Source of the DNA: Clostridium liquoris
Lineage (GTDB): Bacteria > Bacillota > Clostridia > Clostridiales > Clostridiaceae
Length of the DNA: 42,378 nt
Assembly: GCF_002995785.1 (NCBI RefSeq)
Contig: NZ_PVXO01000064.1
Span: forward strand, 1 to 42,378
Direction: 5' to 3'
The first letter of the stretch is position 1, and each line of letters starts with the position of its first letter. A model generated the notes under the pieces. That model was not told the origin of the DNA. It saw only the letters and a program-made list of their open reading frames with translations, and did not search any database. This document shows, piece by piece, positions 15,840 through 23,778 of this stretch. The translations under genes were made by a program, and so were the position numbers.

Positions 15840-16670
15840 TTGAAAAAGAATTTATTAGCTCAACCATTTTTGAAATGGGCTGGTGGTAAAAGACAGCTAT
15901 TACCAGAATTAAATAAATATATTCCGTTGAAATATAAGACTTATTATGAGCCTTTCGTTGGGGCTGGGGCGTTCTTATTTGATTTACAACCTAAGAAGGC
16001 TGTTATAAATGACATAAATTCAGAATTGATTAACTGCTATAATGTTATTAAAAATTCATTAGATGATTTAGTAGAGGATTTAAAAAGGCATGAAATCTCA
16101 TCTGATTACTACTATAATATAAGGGAACTGGATAGAAAACCTGAGTTTAATGAATTATCTGCAGTGCAAAGGGCATCAAGGATTATTTACCTAAATAAAA
16201 CTTGCTTCAATGGATTATTTAGAGTAAATAGCCAAGGTCAATATAACGTGCCATATGGAAACTATAAAAATCCTAAGGTTCTTGATGAAGTTGTTCTAAA
16301 AGCTGTACATAACTTTTTAAATTCTTGTGATATTATTATTAGTAACCAAGATTTTGAGGAAGTTGTAAGAGATGCAAAAAAAGGAGACTTTATTTATTTT
16401 GACCCTCCTTACGATCCAGTAAGTGATTCAAGTAGTTTTACAGGTTATTCTTTAGATGGATTTAGTAGGGATGAACAAAGAAGACTAAAGTCTGTTTTTG
16501 ATAGACTTAATAAAAAAGGTTGTTTTGTATTATTAAGTAATTCTTCAACTGATTTTATAAAAGATCTATATAAAGATTATAGGATTGAAATTGTATCAGC
16601 GAGCCGAAGCATTAATTCGAATGCTTTAAAAAGAGGAAAAGTTGATGAGGTATTAGTAATGAATTACTAA
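15840..16670 (+). CDS. Dam-family DNA adenine N6-methyltransferase of a type II system
   Basis: This 276-residue alpha-class N6-adenine methyltransferase has FLKWAGGKRQLLPEL at the N-terminus, the SAM-binding motif I EPFVGAGAF (residues ~37-45) and the catalytic motif DPPY (Asp188-Tyr191). Between them are the Dam-specific segments NDINSELINCY and KTCFNGLFRVN. Relatives include Dam, M.DpnII (GATC) and M.EcoRV (GATATC), so the recognition site probably contains GAT but is not known. Start: TTG with GGGAGGG upstream. The next gene, 22 nt downstream, is a putative cognate nuclease, so the pair forms a restriction-modification unit. Confidence 0.92.
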   Translation: MKKNLLAQPFLKWAGGKRQLLPELNKYIPLKYKTYYEPFVGAGAFLFDLQPKKAVINDINSELINCYNVIKNSLDDLVEDLKRHEISSDYYYNIRELDRKPEFNELSAVQRASRIIYLNKTCFNGLFRVNSQGQYNVPYGNYKNPKVLDEVVLKAVHNFLNSCDIIISNQDFEEVVRDAKKGDFIYFDPPYDPVSDSSSFTGYSLDGFSRDEQRRLKSVFDRLNKKGCFVLLSNSSTDFIKDLYKDYRIEIVSASRSINSNALKRGKVDEVLVMNY

Positions 16671-16692
16671 GTACAATTTTGGGGGATAGAGT

Positions 16693-17988
16693 ATGGGTGC
16701 AGGAAAGGCTACTAAGAATGATATTGCATGGGAGCAATTATTTGATAAGTACAAAATAATAGATAAAATAAATGCTAATGGTTTTTATGAGATACAATCT
16801 AAAGATATCAATGAATTTAGAGAAAGTCGTCTTATGGCTAAGTTTGACCATAAGGTAAATTTACCAAGTATCTTTAAGAAATATAAAATATCTATACTTC
16901 CTATAAGTAGAAATAAATATATACTAGGTCAATTTCAAACTTACCATGATGTAAGGTATAGTGATAATATAGAGAATATCCCTATAAATTTTCCTACAGA
17001 CATACAAAGTATAGATTTTAATGATTTATACTCTGAAAGTTCTGCTATTCATTGTGCTTATGTAAGTGGTATTATCAGTGATTTAATGGGTGAAGATGCT
17101 ATTTTTACTTTAGGTGGAAGAATGTCAACTAATACCTTTGACTTTAACATAAAAAGCGGCAATAAACTATTTCCTGTTAAAGTTGAAAACAGCCAATGTG
17201 AAATAGATGCAGGCTTTGAAAGCTATAGCAATTTAATGATTGTTGAAGCGAAAAATTTTGAGGTCGAAGATTTTTTGGTTCGACAGTTATATTACCCTTA
17301 TAGACTTTGGCAAGATAAAGTTTCTAAAAAGGTAATACCCACTTTTATGACATACTCAAATGATGTTTTTAGTTTTTTTGAATATGAATTTAAAGATAGC
17401 AACTTGTATAATTCTTTAAGTCTCGTAAAACAGAAAAATTATATAATTGCACCTGAAAAGATAGAGTTAGAAGATATTTACCAAATACTTAATAATGTAA
17501 AAATAGCAGAAGAACCTAAAGTACCTTTTCCTCAAGCAAATAGATTTGAAAGAGTAGTAGACCTTTTGGGTATCCTTTATAATAAGGATTTATCTAAGGA
17601 TGAAATTACATCAAATTATCAGTTTTCCAAGAGGCAGACCGATTATTATACTAACTCAGGAATTTACCTGGGCTTAGTTACTAAGTATAAAGATAGTGAT
17701 ACTAATGAAATAATGTATACCTTAAGTGAAAAAGGGAGACATGTTATGAAAATGAGATATAAGCAAAAGTATCTATATCTTGTTAGGTGCATATTAGAAC
17801 ACGAAAGTTTTAATGTAGCATTAAGACAATATTTTGATACCGCTCAGCCTTTAAATAAAGAATCCTTATGTAGAGAGTTGAAGGGCTGCTATATATATAA
17901 TGTGGATAAGGAAAGTAGCACACTGTCTCGAAGATCAGAAAGTGTAATGGCTTGGATAGATTGGATTTTAGACTTACCGAATAAGTAA
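16693..17988 (+). CDS. Type II restriction endonuclease, PD-(D/E)XK type
   Basis: This 431-residue protein has an active-site-like cluster: Asp172 in CEIDAGFE, followed 13 residues later by Glu185-Ala-Lys187 in LMIVEAKNF. That spacing fits the PD-(D/E)XK nuclease fold. The N-terminal half has the segment ISRNKYILGQFQTYHDV, and the C-terminal third looks like a winged-helix region (EITSNYQFSKRQTDYYTNSGIYLGLV, then YTLSEKGRHVM), probably for DNA binding. It follows the Dam-like methylase by 22 nt behind GGGGGAT, which is the main reason to call it the cognate restriction enzyme. Specificity is unknown. AT content is high, like its neighbours. Confidence 0.82.
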   Translation: MGAGKATKNDIAWEQLFDKYKIIDKINANGFYEIQSKDINEFRESRLMAKFDHKVNLPSIFKKYKISILPISRNKYILGQFQTYHDVRYSDNIENIPINFPTDIQSIDFNDLYSESSAIHCAYVSGIISDLMGEDAIFTLGGRMSTNTFDFNIKSGNKLFPVKVENSQCEIDAGFESYSNLMIVEAKNFEVEDFLVRQLYYPYRLWQDKVSKKVIPTFMTYSNDVFSFFEYEFKDSNLYNSLSLVKQKNYIIAPEKIELEDIYQILNNVKIAEEPKVPFPQANRFERVVDLLGILYNKDLSKDEITSNYQFSKRQTDYYTNSGIYLGLVTKYKDSDTNEIMYTLSEKGRHVMKMRYKQKYLYLVRCILEHESFNVALRQYFDTAQPLNKESLCRELKGCYIYNVDKESSTLSRRSESVMAWIDWILDLPNK

Positions 17989-18009
17989 TATAATATTATT
18001 ATGATAGTA

Positions 18010-18055
18010 AAAGCCCTTACCGTTGCTGTTATACAAGGGTAAGAGCTTTAATTTA
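18010..18055 (+). terminator. Terminator of the restriction-modification pair
   Basis: Stem AAAGCCCTTACC/GGTAAGAGCTTT (one mismatch) followed by aattt, 22 nt after the endonuclease stop. Confidence 0.65.
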
Positions 18056-18063
18056 ATATGATT

Positions 18064-18108
18064 AAAAAATAGTAGCTATCCATTTGCGTACGTGGCTACT
18101 ATTTTTTT
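18064..18108 (+). terminator. Second terminator hairpin
   Basis: A perfect stem AAAAAATAGTAGC/GCTACTATTTTTT with about an 18-nt loop and a T run. It lies between the restriction locus and the next gene and may act in both directions. Confidence 0.75.
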
Positions 18109-18215
18109 GAGATTTTTTCTATAAGTAATACTATATTTACAAAATATGCTACAATTAAATGGGGAAAATGATTTTTAAATGCAAGACAAAATAGAAATTT
18201 ATGGAGGGGAAAAAG

Positions 18216-18467
18216 ATGTTAGAATTTAGATATGATACCCAGTTATTAATTGAAGGAGAAAATCTCGATGAAGATGTAATCAATGATTATTTTACAAACA
18301 ACTTTAAAGGAAACTGCTTATTAGCTGTAGGTGATGAAGAACTTATTAAGATTCATTTTCATACAAATGAACCATGGAAAGTATTAGAATACTGTTCAAC
18401 TCTGGGCGAAATTTATGATATCGTAATTGAGGATATGGATAGACAAGCGAAAGGATTAAAAGGCTAA
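18216..18467 (+). CDS. Stand-alone FakA/YloV-type (DAK-related) domain protein
   Basis: The 83-residue protein matches, by pattern, the middle of FakA/YloV (the dihydroxyacetone-kinase-like fatty acid kinase). DTQLLIEGENLDED corresponds to the CTEFLIKGE strand, and LLAVGDEELIKIHFHTNEPWKVLEYCSTLGEIYDIVIEDM corresponds to the VVGDDDLIKVHVHTN-type core. The full protein is about 550 residues; this one has neither the kinase nor the lipid-binding domain. It has its own ribosome site (GGAGGGG, 6 nt before ATG 18216), so it is probably a genuine small protein, perhaps a regulatory or binding domain, not a fragment. Function unknown. Confidence 0.7.
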   Translation: MLEFRYDTQLLIEGENLDEDVINDYFTNNFKGNCLLAVGDEELIKIHFHTNEPWKVLEYCSTLGEIYDIVIEDMDRQAKGLKG

Positions 18468-18517
18468 TAAATTTCAATTTAAAGTTGAGTGTTATAAATA
18501 GTAATTTGTTATTTAGC

Positions 18518-18631
18518 TAAGAACTAATAAGTAAAAAATAAGGGTTTATGAAAAAAATTCAGCAAGGCTGAATTTTCACCACAACTATTACTTCTTAGTC
18601 CTTACCTTTTACTTATCTACAAATTTCAAGA
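18518..18631. repeat. MITE-like intergenic hairpin repeat, copy B (long form)
   Basis: The ends are imperfect inverted repeats (ATAAGTAAAAaaTAAGG against the complement of CCTTACCTTTTACTTAT). Inside lies a near-perfect palindrome AAAATTCAGC...GCTGAATTTT-like (18552-18576). Both ends match copy A at 2520-2590, which lacks the centre. It separates the small FakA-like gene from arsM. Confidence 0.7.
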
Positions 18632-18652
18632 AAGAGGTCAGGAGGGAAAAAC

Positions 18653-19444
18653 ATGAGTGATTTTAAAAAGATAGATGTTAGAAATGCTGTTCGTAATAGT
18701 TATAGGAAAATAGCTATTGGAAATGTAAAAGAGAATGGCTGCTGTAGCGGAAGTATTAACCTTAAAAAATCTTCCATAGATATATCACGTAAAATTGGAT
18801 ATTCTGACGAAGAAATATCAACTGTTCCAGAGGGAGCTAATATGGGACTAGGTTGCGGGAATCCCCAATTAATAGCTAATATTAAAGAAGGGGAAACCGT
18901 TATAGATCTTGGAAGTGGAGGGGGATTTGACTGCTTTTTAGCTTCAAAGAAAGTTGGGACTAAGGGATATATTATTGGAGTTGACATGACTCCAGAGATG
19001 ATCAATAAATCAAGGGTTATGTCTAAGAAATATGGATATAGAAATGTAGACTTTAGATTAGGTGAAATTGAAAATATTCCTGCAGCAGATAATACTGCGG
19101 ATGTAATTATTTCAAATTGCGTTATAAATTTATCTCCAAATAAACAAAGGGTGTATAATGAAGCATATCGTGTATTAAAAAAAGGTGGTAGAATTGCTAT
19201 TTCTGATATAGTTCTTATTAGAAAATTGACCAAGGAAATGAAGCAAGATGAGAAGCTTTATTGTGGATGAGTTACTGGGGCATCTTCAGTTGAAGAATTA
19301 AGATTATATTTAGAAAAGGCTGGGTTTAGTGATATTAGCATTGAAACCCAAGAAGTCTCAAAGGAATATGCTGAAAAATGGGGGCATAACTTAAAAGTTG
19401 GAGAATATATTATGTCTGCATCAATAAAAGCAGCAAAATTATAA
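18653..19444 (+). CDS. arsM: ArsM arsenite methyltransferase, probable selenoprotein (Sec206 at TGA)
   Basis: Read through the TGA at 19268-19270, the frame gives 263 residues, a full-length ArsM. SAM motif I is VIDLGSGGGFDCF (~83-95). Conserved arsenic-binding thiols are the vicinal Cys30-Cys31, Cys68 in GLGCGNP and Cys156 in ISNCVINL. The third active-site thiol of the family lies in a CVxGA-type motif; here the sequence is YCG-[TGA]-VTGA, so the stop codon falls exactly at that cysteine. The 57 codons beyond it (VTGASSVEELRLYLEKAGF...) are intact and typical of ArsM. A small hairpin with the loop G 19 nt after TGA (19283-19296) fits a bacterial SECIS. ArsM converts As(III) to methylated arsenicals using SAM and thiols. 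Alternative: a recent TGT/TGC to TGA nonsense mutation. Start: ATG after GGAGGG. Confidence 0.85.
19283..19296 (+). promoter_or_regulatory. Candidate bacterial SECIS hairpin in arsM
   Basis: TCTTC-AGTT-GAAGA forms a 5-bp stem with a 4-nt loop whose second base is G followed by T. The loop G lies 19 nt after the TGA, within the usual bacterial SECIS window (about 16-37 nt). The stem is short, so the call rests on position and on the Sec codon context. Confidence 0.55.
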
Positions 19445-19470
19445 GAAGATATATTATAATAAAGGGTAAA

Positions 19471-19513
19471 GAAAATAGCAATCTCTTTATTTTCAGATTT
19501 GCTATTTTTCTTT
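19471..19513. terminator. Bidirectional terminator between arsM and DUF4317 gene
   Basis: Stem AAAATAGCAA/TTGCTATTTT with flanking A and T tracts; it lies between convergent genes. Confidence 0.8.
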
Positions 19514-19528
19514 ATTAATTCACATAAC

Positions 19529-20818
19529 TTAAATCAAATCATCTAAACCATTAATTGTGGTCTGTTCATTCTCATTAATAGGAATAACTATGCATTTTTG
19601 ACCATCAATTATTTGAGATTTTATTTCAGGTATTTTTTCAGGTTTTACTTTAAGTATAACGTCATAGGAAGCTTCTTCTAAAACCACATTATCATCATTA
19701 ACCTCTGTAGACATGTGGGTTTCATCATCTGCAGCAGTTTCTTGTTTAACTTGATCAAGTCTAGCTTGAAGTGTTTCTACTTTCTTTTCAAGCTGTGCTT
19801 CCTTTTTTCTTTGAGCATTTGCCTTAAGTATTTTTGGGTCAATTAAATTCTTTGCTAAAGGCAGGTCTTCTCCAAAGTTTTCTACATAAGAATTTTCAAT
19901 TTTAGTAGTAGCTTCCTCAGGAACTCCACTTTCTATTAAAAGATTTTGTACATCCTTTTGCGTTAATGTTATAGGTTCATCATCTACATCATCATATGTT
20001 GCATTGTATTCATCTACCATAGTATTTAGGTTTTCTTGTACTTCCATTAAAGTTTTCTCAGCTTTTTTTTCATCAGTGTCAATGTAATCTTTAATAATTG
20101 TTTGGAAGGTTTCCTTTTGAATAGTGGCAGTCTGTTTTGAAGAACAACCTAAAGCTTTTTCCATTAATTCAGGATGTGGATCCTTTGCATTTTTAGTGTA
20201 GTACATAATGGAGTTAACATCTGAACCACCATCAATAAAAGCAGGGAATACAAATCCAAGGGTTGGAGCATCCACCACCCAATCTCTAATACGTGATTTT
20301 ATTTTTTTTTCTTCTTCGGAGTACTTAAGCCCAGGAGCCGAAAGTGAAACGGGACATATTGCACATAAAATATATTCATATACTTCTTCAGATTCATCTA
20401 TTTTAGCATTATCAGTGGTTTTATTAATAACATCATAAGCATCATGGAAAACTAGTATTAAAAAATTACCAGTATAATCATAACTATCTATAATGGATTT
20501 ATAAAAATCTTGAAGCAGAGCATCATCCTTTAATTGGCTTTTTTTAAGCTGCATGAGAGAAAGTTGTTTTTCATTTTCAAGATTTTCATTAAGTGGAAAG
20601 TTAAGCTCTAAAATATTATTACCAATGGTTCCAGATAGGACTTTTTTAGCAATTTCTAAATACTTAAAGTACTCATCCTCCTCTAAATTTAAAAAGTTTT
20701 CTCTAAAATTTAAAATAATATTTTTTTCACCATTAACATAGCAGCCACACATTTTGGTGAAGGTGCAATGATCTTTTTTTAAACGTTTTTTTAGCTCAAG
20801 GATATCTTTTCTCTTCAT
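19529..20818 (-). CDS. DUF4317-family protein
   Basis: This 429-residue soluble protein is of a family found mostly in Clostridia. The N-terminal part reads MKRKDILELKKRLKKDHCTFTKMCGCYVNGEKN, a typical DUF4317 opening, and later segments include ILCAICPVSLSAPGL and DWVVDAPTLGFVFPAFIDGGSDVN. A helical, Glu/Lys-rich stretch near residues ~330-375 predicts a coiled coil. The function is unknown; no catalytic motif is evident. Start: the ATG at 20818 has GAGGGG about 8 nt upstream; a TTG at 20833 starts before this site and is not used. It is monocistronic, ending at the terminator shared with arsM. Confidence 0.85.
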   Translation of the reverse strand: MKRKDILELKKRLKKDHCTFTKMCGCYVNGEKNIILNFRENFLNLEEDEYFKYLEIAKKVLSGTIGNNILELNFPLNENLENEKQLSLMQLKKSQLKDDALLQDFYKSIIDSYDYTGNFLILVFHDAYDVINKTTDNAKIDESEEVYEYILCAICPVSLSAPGLKYSEEEKKIKSRIRDWVVDAPTLGFVFPAFIDGGSDVNSIMYYTKNAKDPHPELMEKALGCSSKQTATIQKETFQTIIKDYIDTDEKKAEKTLMEVQENLNTMVDEYNATYDDVDDEPITLTQKDVQNLLIESGVPEEATTKIENSYVENFGEDLPLAKNLIDPKILKANAQRKKEAQLEKKVETLQARLDQVKQETAADDETHMSTEVNDDNVVLEEASYDVILKVKPEKIPEIKSQIIDGQKCIVIPINENEQTTINGLDDLI

Positions 20819-20990
20819 ATACAAACCCCTCAATCTAGTTTTTTCTATTTAATATAACTAATGTATTATATAAGTATAGTATTTTTTTTATATTAATTAA
20901 AGATGTTATTAGGCAAAATTAAATCAGATGATAAATGTTATTATCCAAATATGTATTGAATTATTACCAATATTTGTGGTATACTTATAA

Positions 20991-21310
20991 AGTGGGCAGA
21001 TTGCAGGACTTTGCAATTAGCTTATGACATTATAAATTAAATGTTCTTTGGTGCAATAGGAAGCTTGGCAGAGCTACTTATTGCTTTCTTTTTTGTTAAG
21101 ATTTAATGTGATTTCAGAGGAAAGCTCATCATTTTTTACAGTTGTTTTTGCTTGAAATAAAGCTTTCATTATATCTTGTCTGTAACAGAAGCCAAGCAGC
21201 ATAGCAACAATTCCAAGTATTGTTATACATAAAATAGGAATTATAAAATTTAGATTCATAAGATCACACTCCTTTCACAAAGATATGGATAGGTGCAATC
21301 TGCTCACTTC
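20991..21310. repeat. Inverted repeats bracketing the small membrane-peptide gene
   Basis: AAGTGGGCAGATTGCA (20991-21006) is matched at 15 of 16 positions by the complement of TGCAATCTGCTCACTT at 21295-21310. The 320-bp unit contains one small minus-strand gene. It could be a mini-element or a folded transcript. Confidence 0.5.
21074..21259 (-). CDS. Small single-pass membrane peptide
   Basis: This 61-residue peptide has one hydrophobic segment (residues ~4-24, FIIPILCITILGIVAMLLGFC) and a hydrophilic tail of about 35 residues rich in Lys, Glu, Asn and Ser. A strong ribosome site (AAGGAGTG, 7 nt before ATG) supports translation. It is divergent from the agrA-like gene at 21530 and is bracketed by inverted repeats at 20991 and 21295. 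No family is recognised. It is unlike AgrD, lacking the ExExP tail. Confidence 0.6.
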   Translation of the reverse strand: MNLNFIIPILCITILGIVAMLLGFCYRQDIMKALFQAKTTVKNDELSSEITLNLNKKESNK

Positions 21311-21529
21311 TTGAATAGAGTTTAGTAAATAATATATGCTTGTAGCTTAATTGTAGCATATATTATTTTGGGTTGTACTTAAAATTACATGAAAGCACCA
21401 ATTGTTGTAATTAATTTCAGCGAAATGTTTAATTCAATTAACTAAAATTTTAATTTTACAGGAAGGTATTTATAAACCAATATAGAATATTTAATTAAAC
21501 ACAAATTATACAAAGGGGTATGATACTAT

Positions 21530-22297
21530 ATGTACAATATATTAATTTTAGAAGATGATTGTATTCAGTTGAGAACCCTGTCAGATATTATAAGACAGTC
21601 AGACGACGGCATGTATCAAGTATATGAAGCTACCAATACTGCAGAAGCTTTTGAAATAGCCAAGCAGAAGATGATTGACCTTTTTTATGTGGATATTAAT
21701 TTAAAAAATGAATCAGGTCTTAGTTTTGCTCTCGAAATAAGGAAAATGAGAAACTATAGACTAACTTGGATAATATTTGTGACAATTTACAAAGAATTTA
21801 TGCTTTCAGCCTTTAAGAAAATTCACTGTTATGATTATATATTAAAGCCTTATAATAAGGGAAACATTCAAAGGATAACAAAGCTTTTGCTGTCAGACAG
21901 CTGTGCACAGGCTGCCGTTACGGAAATTAAAAAGAAGTTTATAATCGTTCCTGTAAAAAACATCCAGGTAAAAATATTTATTAATGAAATAATTTTCGTA
22001 GAAGTCTTTATTAGAACTTCAATAATCCATACCATAAATGGTTCCTTCACCATAGATTATTTATCGCTTAAGAAACTAAATTCAATGATAGAAGATAAGA
22101 ATATCCTTCAGAGCCATAGATCTTACTTAGTTAATATAAAATATATCAATAAGATTGAAAAAACTAATGATAAAACTGCTTACAAAATTTATTTTTATAA
22201 TACCGACAAAACTGCATTATTAGGAAACAATTATAAGAAATGTATAATGGACAAGTTTAATGATGTTGTGGATGGAGAGATAGATGAGCGATTATAA
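21530..22297 (+). CDS. AgrA-like LytTR response regulator
   Basis: The 255-residue protein has a receiver domain (residues 1-~120) with acidic residues Glu8-Asp9-Asp10, phosphoacceptor Asp55 in YVDINL and the conserved Lys in ILKPYNK. It then has a C-terminal LytTR DNA-binding domain (~140-245: VKNIQVKIFINEIIFVEVFIRT, then LQSHRSYLVNIKYINKIEK). This architecture is that of AgrA/VirR regulators. It overlaps the kinase gene by 14 nt. Together with agrB and agrD on the opposite strand it completes a quorum-sensing circuit. Start: ATG after AAGGGG. Confidence 0.92.
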   Translation: MYNILILEDDCIQLRTLSDIIRQSDDGMYQVYEATNTAEAFEIAKQKMIDLFYVDINLKNESGLSFALEIRKMRNYRLTWIIFVTIYKEFMLSAFKKIHCYDYILKPYNKGNIQRITKLLLSDSCAQAAVTEIKKKFIIVPVKNIQVKIFINEIIFVEVFIRTSIIHTINGSFTIDYLSLKKLNSMIEDKNILQSHRSYLVNIKYINKIEKTNDKTAYKIYFYNTDKTALLGNNYKKCIMDKFNDVVDGEIDERL

Positions 22298-23549
22298 GAT
22301 GTTTATTCTAATATTACTTGAAGTAGGGAGCTTTATGCTGCTGTGGAACAGGTTTAATAAAAAATATGAAAAGACATTATATAAAAGTGTCATCATTGTA
22401 CTTTTCACTTCATTAGTAGCGCAAATTACAAGTTGCATTTATCCTCAATTGCAGTTTTTTGTTAATTATCTGTTTTTATTTTTAGCTATTAAGTTTACAT
22501 TTAAGAAAAAAATAAAGTATTTATTGTTAGAGTTCGGTTTGGTTATGGCTGTTTTTGGCATAATGCAGCTTACTTTAATAATTATATTGAGATTGTCTAT
22601 TCCAGACTTTATGGCGAAGGATGATTTCATATATTTACTTATTGCAAACCTCATTTGCATGCTTTTAAGTTTATATATATATAAATATTTATCTTATGGA
22701 AAGCTAAAGATTTTTTTAAAACAGGAAAGTTCTAAAATATATTTTTTTTCTGTGAATCTTCTTATTTATATAGTAATTGCAAAATGGGTATGGAATTTTA
22801 AAAGAAATGAATTTTTAGATGTGATTGCACTGTATCTTATCATTCCTATAGTATTCATTCTGGCAAATTTGTTTTTTCTTGAGTATAATATGAAAAATAA
22901 TGAAATAAAGAAGTCACTGGAGGAGTATGAGAAATATTCTGCTGTAATATCGAAGCTATTAGAAGACGTAAGAAGGAGGCAACACGATTTTAAAAATCAT
23001 CTAAATACTATTTATAGCCTTGCTCTAGTATCCGATGAAAAAAATTTAAAGGAAACTATAGCACAATATATGGATTCCCTTAATACCTCCATGGAAAACA
23101 TGGATAAGGTACTTCAAATAGATAATACTGTGGTAACGGCTATTCTATACAATAAAATAAATGAGGCTTCCAAGAAGGATATTGAGTTTAAATATGCCAT
23201 TCAAGGGTTTTCTACATTTCCTTTTAAGGATTACGAACTTTCAGAGGTTTTAAATAATCTTTTGGATAATGCTTTTGAAGCCGTTTTAAATTCAAAAAGT
23301 GATTTGAAAAGAGTATTCTTAAATATAGGCTATCTTGAAGAGAATTATATTATAGAAATCGGAAATACAGGAGAAAGAATAGAATTTAATGATGTCGGTA
23401 AAATTTTTGATTTAGGATATACTACTAAAAAAGGAGAAAATCGTGGATACGGACTATATAACGTGAAAAAGATAGTTGAATCCTACGGAGGCAGAATTCA
23501 ACTATCTTTTGAAAACAGCTATACAATTTTTAGCATTAAATTGTCATAG
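22284..23549 (+). CDS. AgrC-like GHKL sensor histidine kinase
   Basis: The 421-residue kinase has about six transmembrane helices in residues 1-205, then a dimerisation helix with the phospho-acceptor His234 in RRRQHDFKNHLN, and a GHKL ATPase domain. The N box is LNNLLDNAFEAV and the G box is GYGLYNVKKI. This is the AgrC layout, where the membrane part senses a cyclic peptide. Its start overlaps the regulator's end. The stop is only 8 nt from the stop codon of the convergent agrD, so kinase and signal-peptide transcripts meet tail to tail. Confidence 0.92.
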   Translation: MSDYKMFILILLEVGSFMLLWNRFNKKYEKTLYKSVIIVLFTSLVAQITSCIYPQLQFFVNYLFLFLAIKFTFKKKIKYLLLEFGLVMAVFGIMQLTLIIILRLSIPDFMAKDDFIYLLIANLICMLLSLYIYKYLSYGKLKIFLKQESSKIYFFSVNLLIYIVIAKWVWNFKRNEFLDVIALYLIIPIVFILANLFFLEYNMKNNEIKKSLEEYEKYSAVISKLLEDVRRRQHDFKNHLNTIYSLALVSDEKNLKETIAQYMDSLNTSMENMDKVLQIDNTVVTAILYNKINEASKKDIEFKYAIQGFSTFPFKDYELSEVLNNLLDNAFEAVLNSKSDLKRVFLNIGYLEENYIIEIGNTGERIEFNDVGKIFDLGYTTKKGENRGYGLYNVKKIVESYGGRIQLSFENSYTIFSIKLS

Positions 23550-23557
23550 ATTAGTCA

Positions 23558-23698
23558 CTATTCTTCTTTCAAGCATTCTGGAATTTCAGGCTCCCCAAGA
23601 AAGAGAAAAGAGCCATACCATATAGTTACAAATGAAGTTATAGTAAGGCAAAGTGCACATAACATAGTTGCTCCTCTGAAACCCTTTGATTTTTTCAT
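23558..23698 (-). CDS. agrD: AgrD-like autoinducing peptide precursor (Ser-type ring)
   Basis: This 46-residue precursor has the AgrD layout: a positively charged amphipathic N-terminus (MKKSKGFRGATML), a hydrophobic middle, and a charged tail GEPEIPECLKEE that matches the conserved DExExPxEL signal for AgrB cleavage. By alignment with staphylococcal AgrD the macrocycle should be the five residues before the tail, SFLFL (Ser30-Leu34), with Tyr28-Gly29 just outside. The ring-closing residue is Ser, not Cys, so the product would be a lactone rather than a thiolactone. AAAGGAGG lies 8 nt before ATG. It is encoded 80 nt after agrB. The exact N-terminal end of the mature peptide is not predictable. 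Confidence 0.9.
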   Translation of the reverse strand: MKKSKGFRGATMLCALCLTITSFVTIWYGSFLFLGEPEIPECLKEE

Positions 23699-23725
23699 AA
23701 ATTTCCTCCTTTTAGCTGGAAGCAC

Positions 23726-23747
23726 CGAGTAGTTAATATTATACTCG
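23726..23747 (-). other. Hairpin between agrB and agrD
   Basis: The stem CGAGTA/TACTCG with a 10-nt AT loop lies in the 80-nt gap between agrB and the agrD ribosome site. It lacks a T tract; it may be an RNA processing site or modulate agrD translation. Confidence 0.4.
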
Positions 23748-23778
23748 TTCCCCGCTTGTAAATTATTTTTTAAATAGG

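Noticed and set aside
21074-21259. Second AgrD precursor
   Set aside because: It lacks the ExExP tail and a short ring segment; it has a long hydrophilic C-terminus instead.
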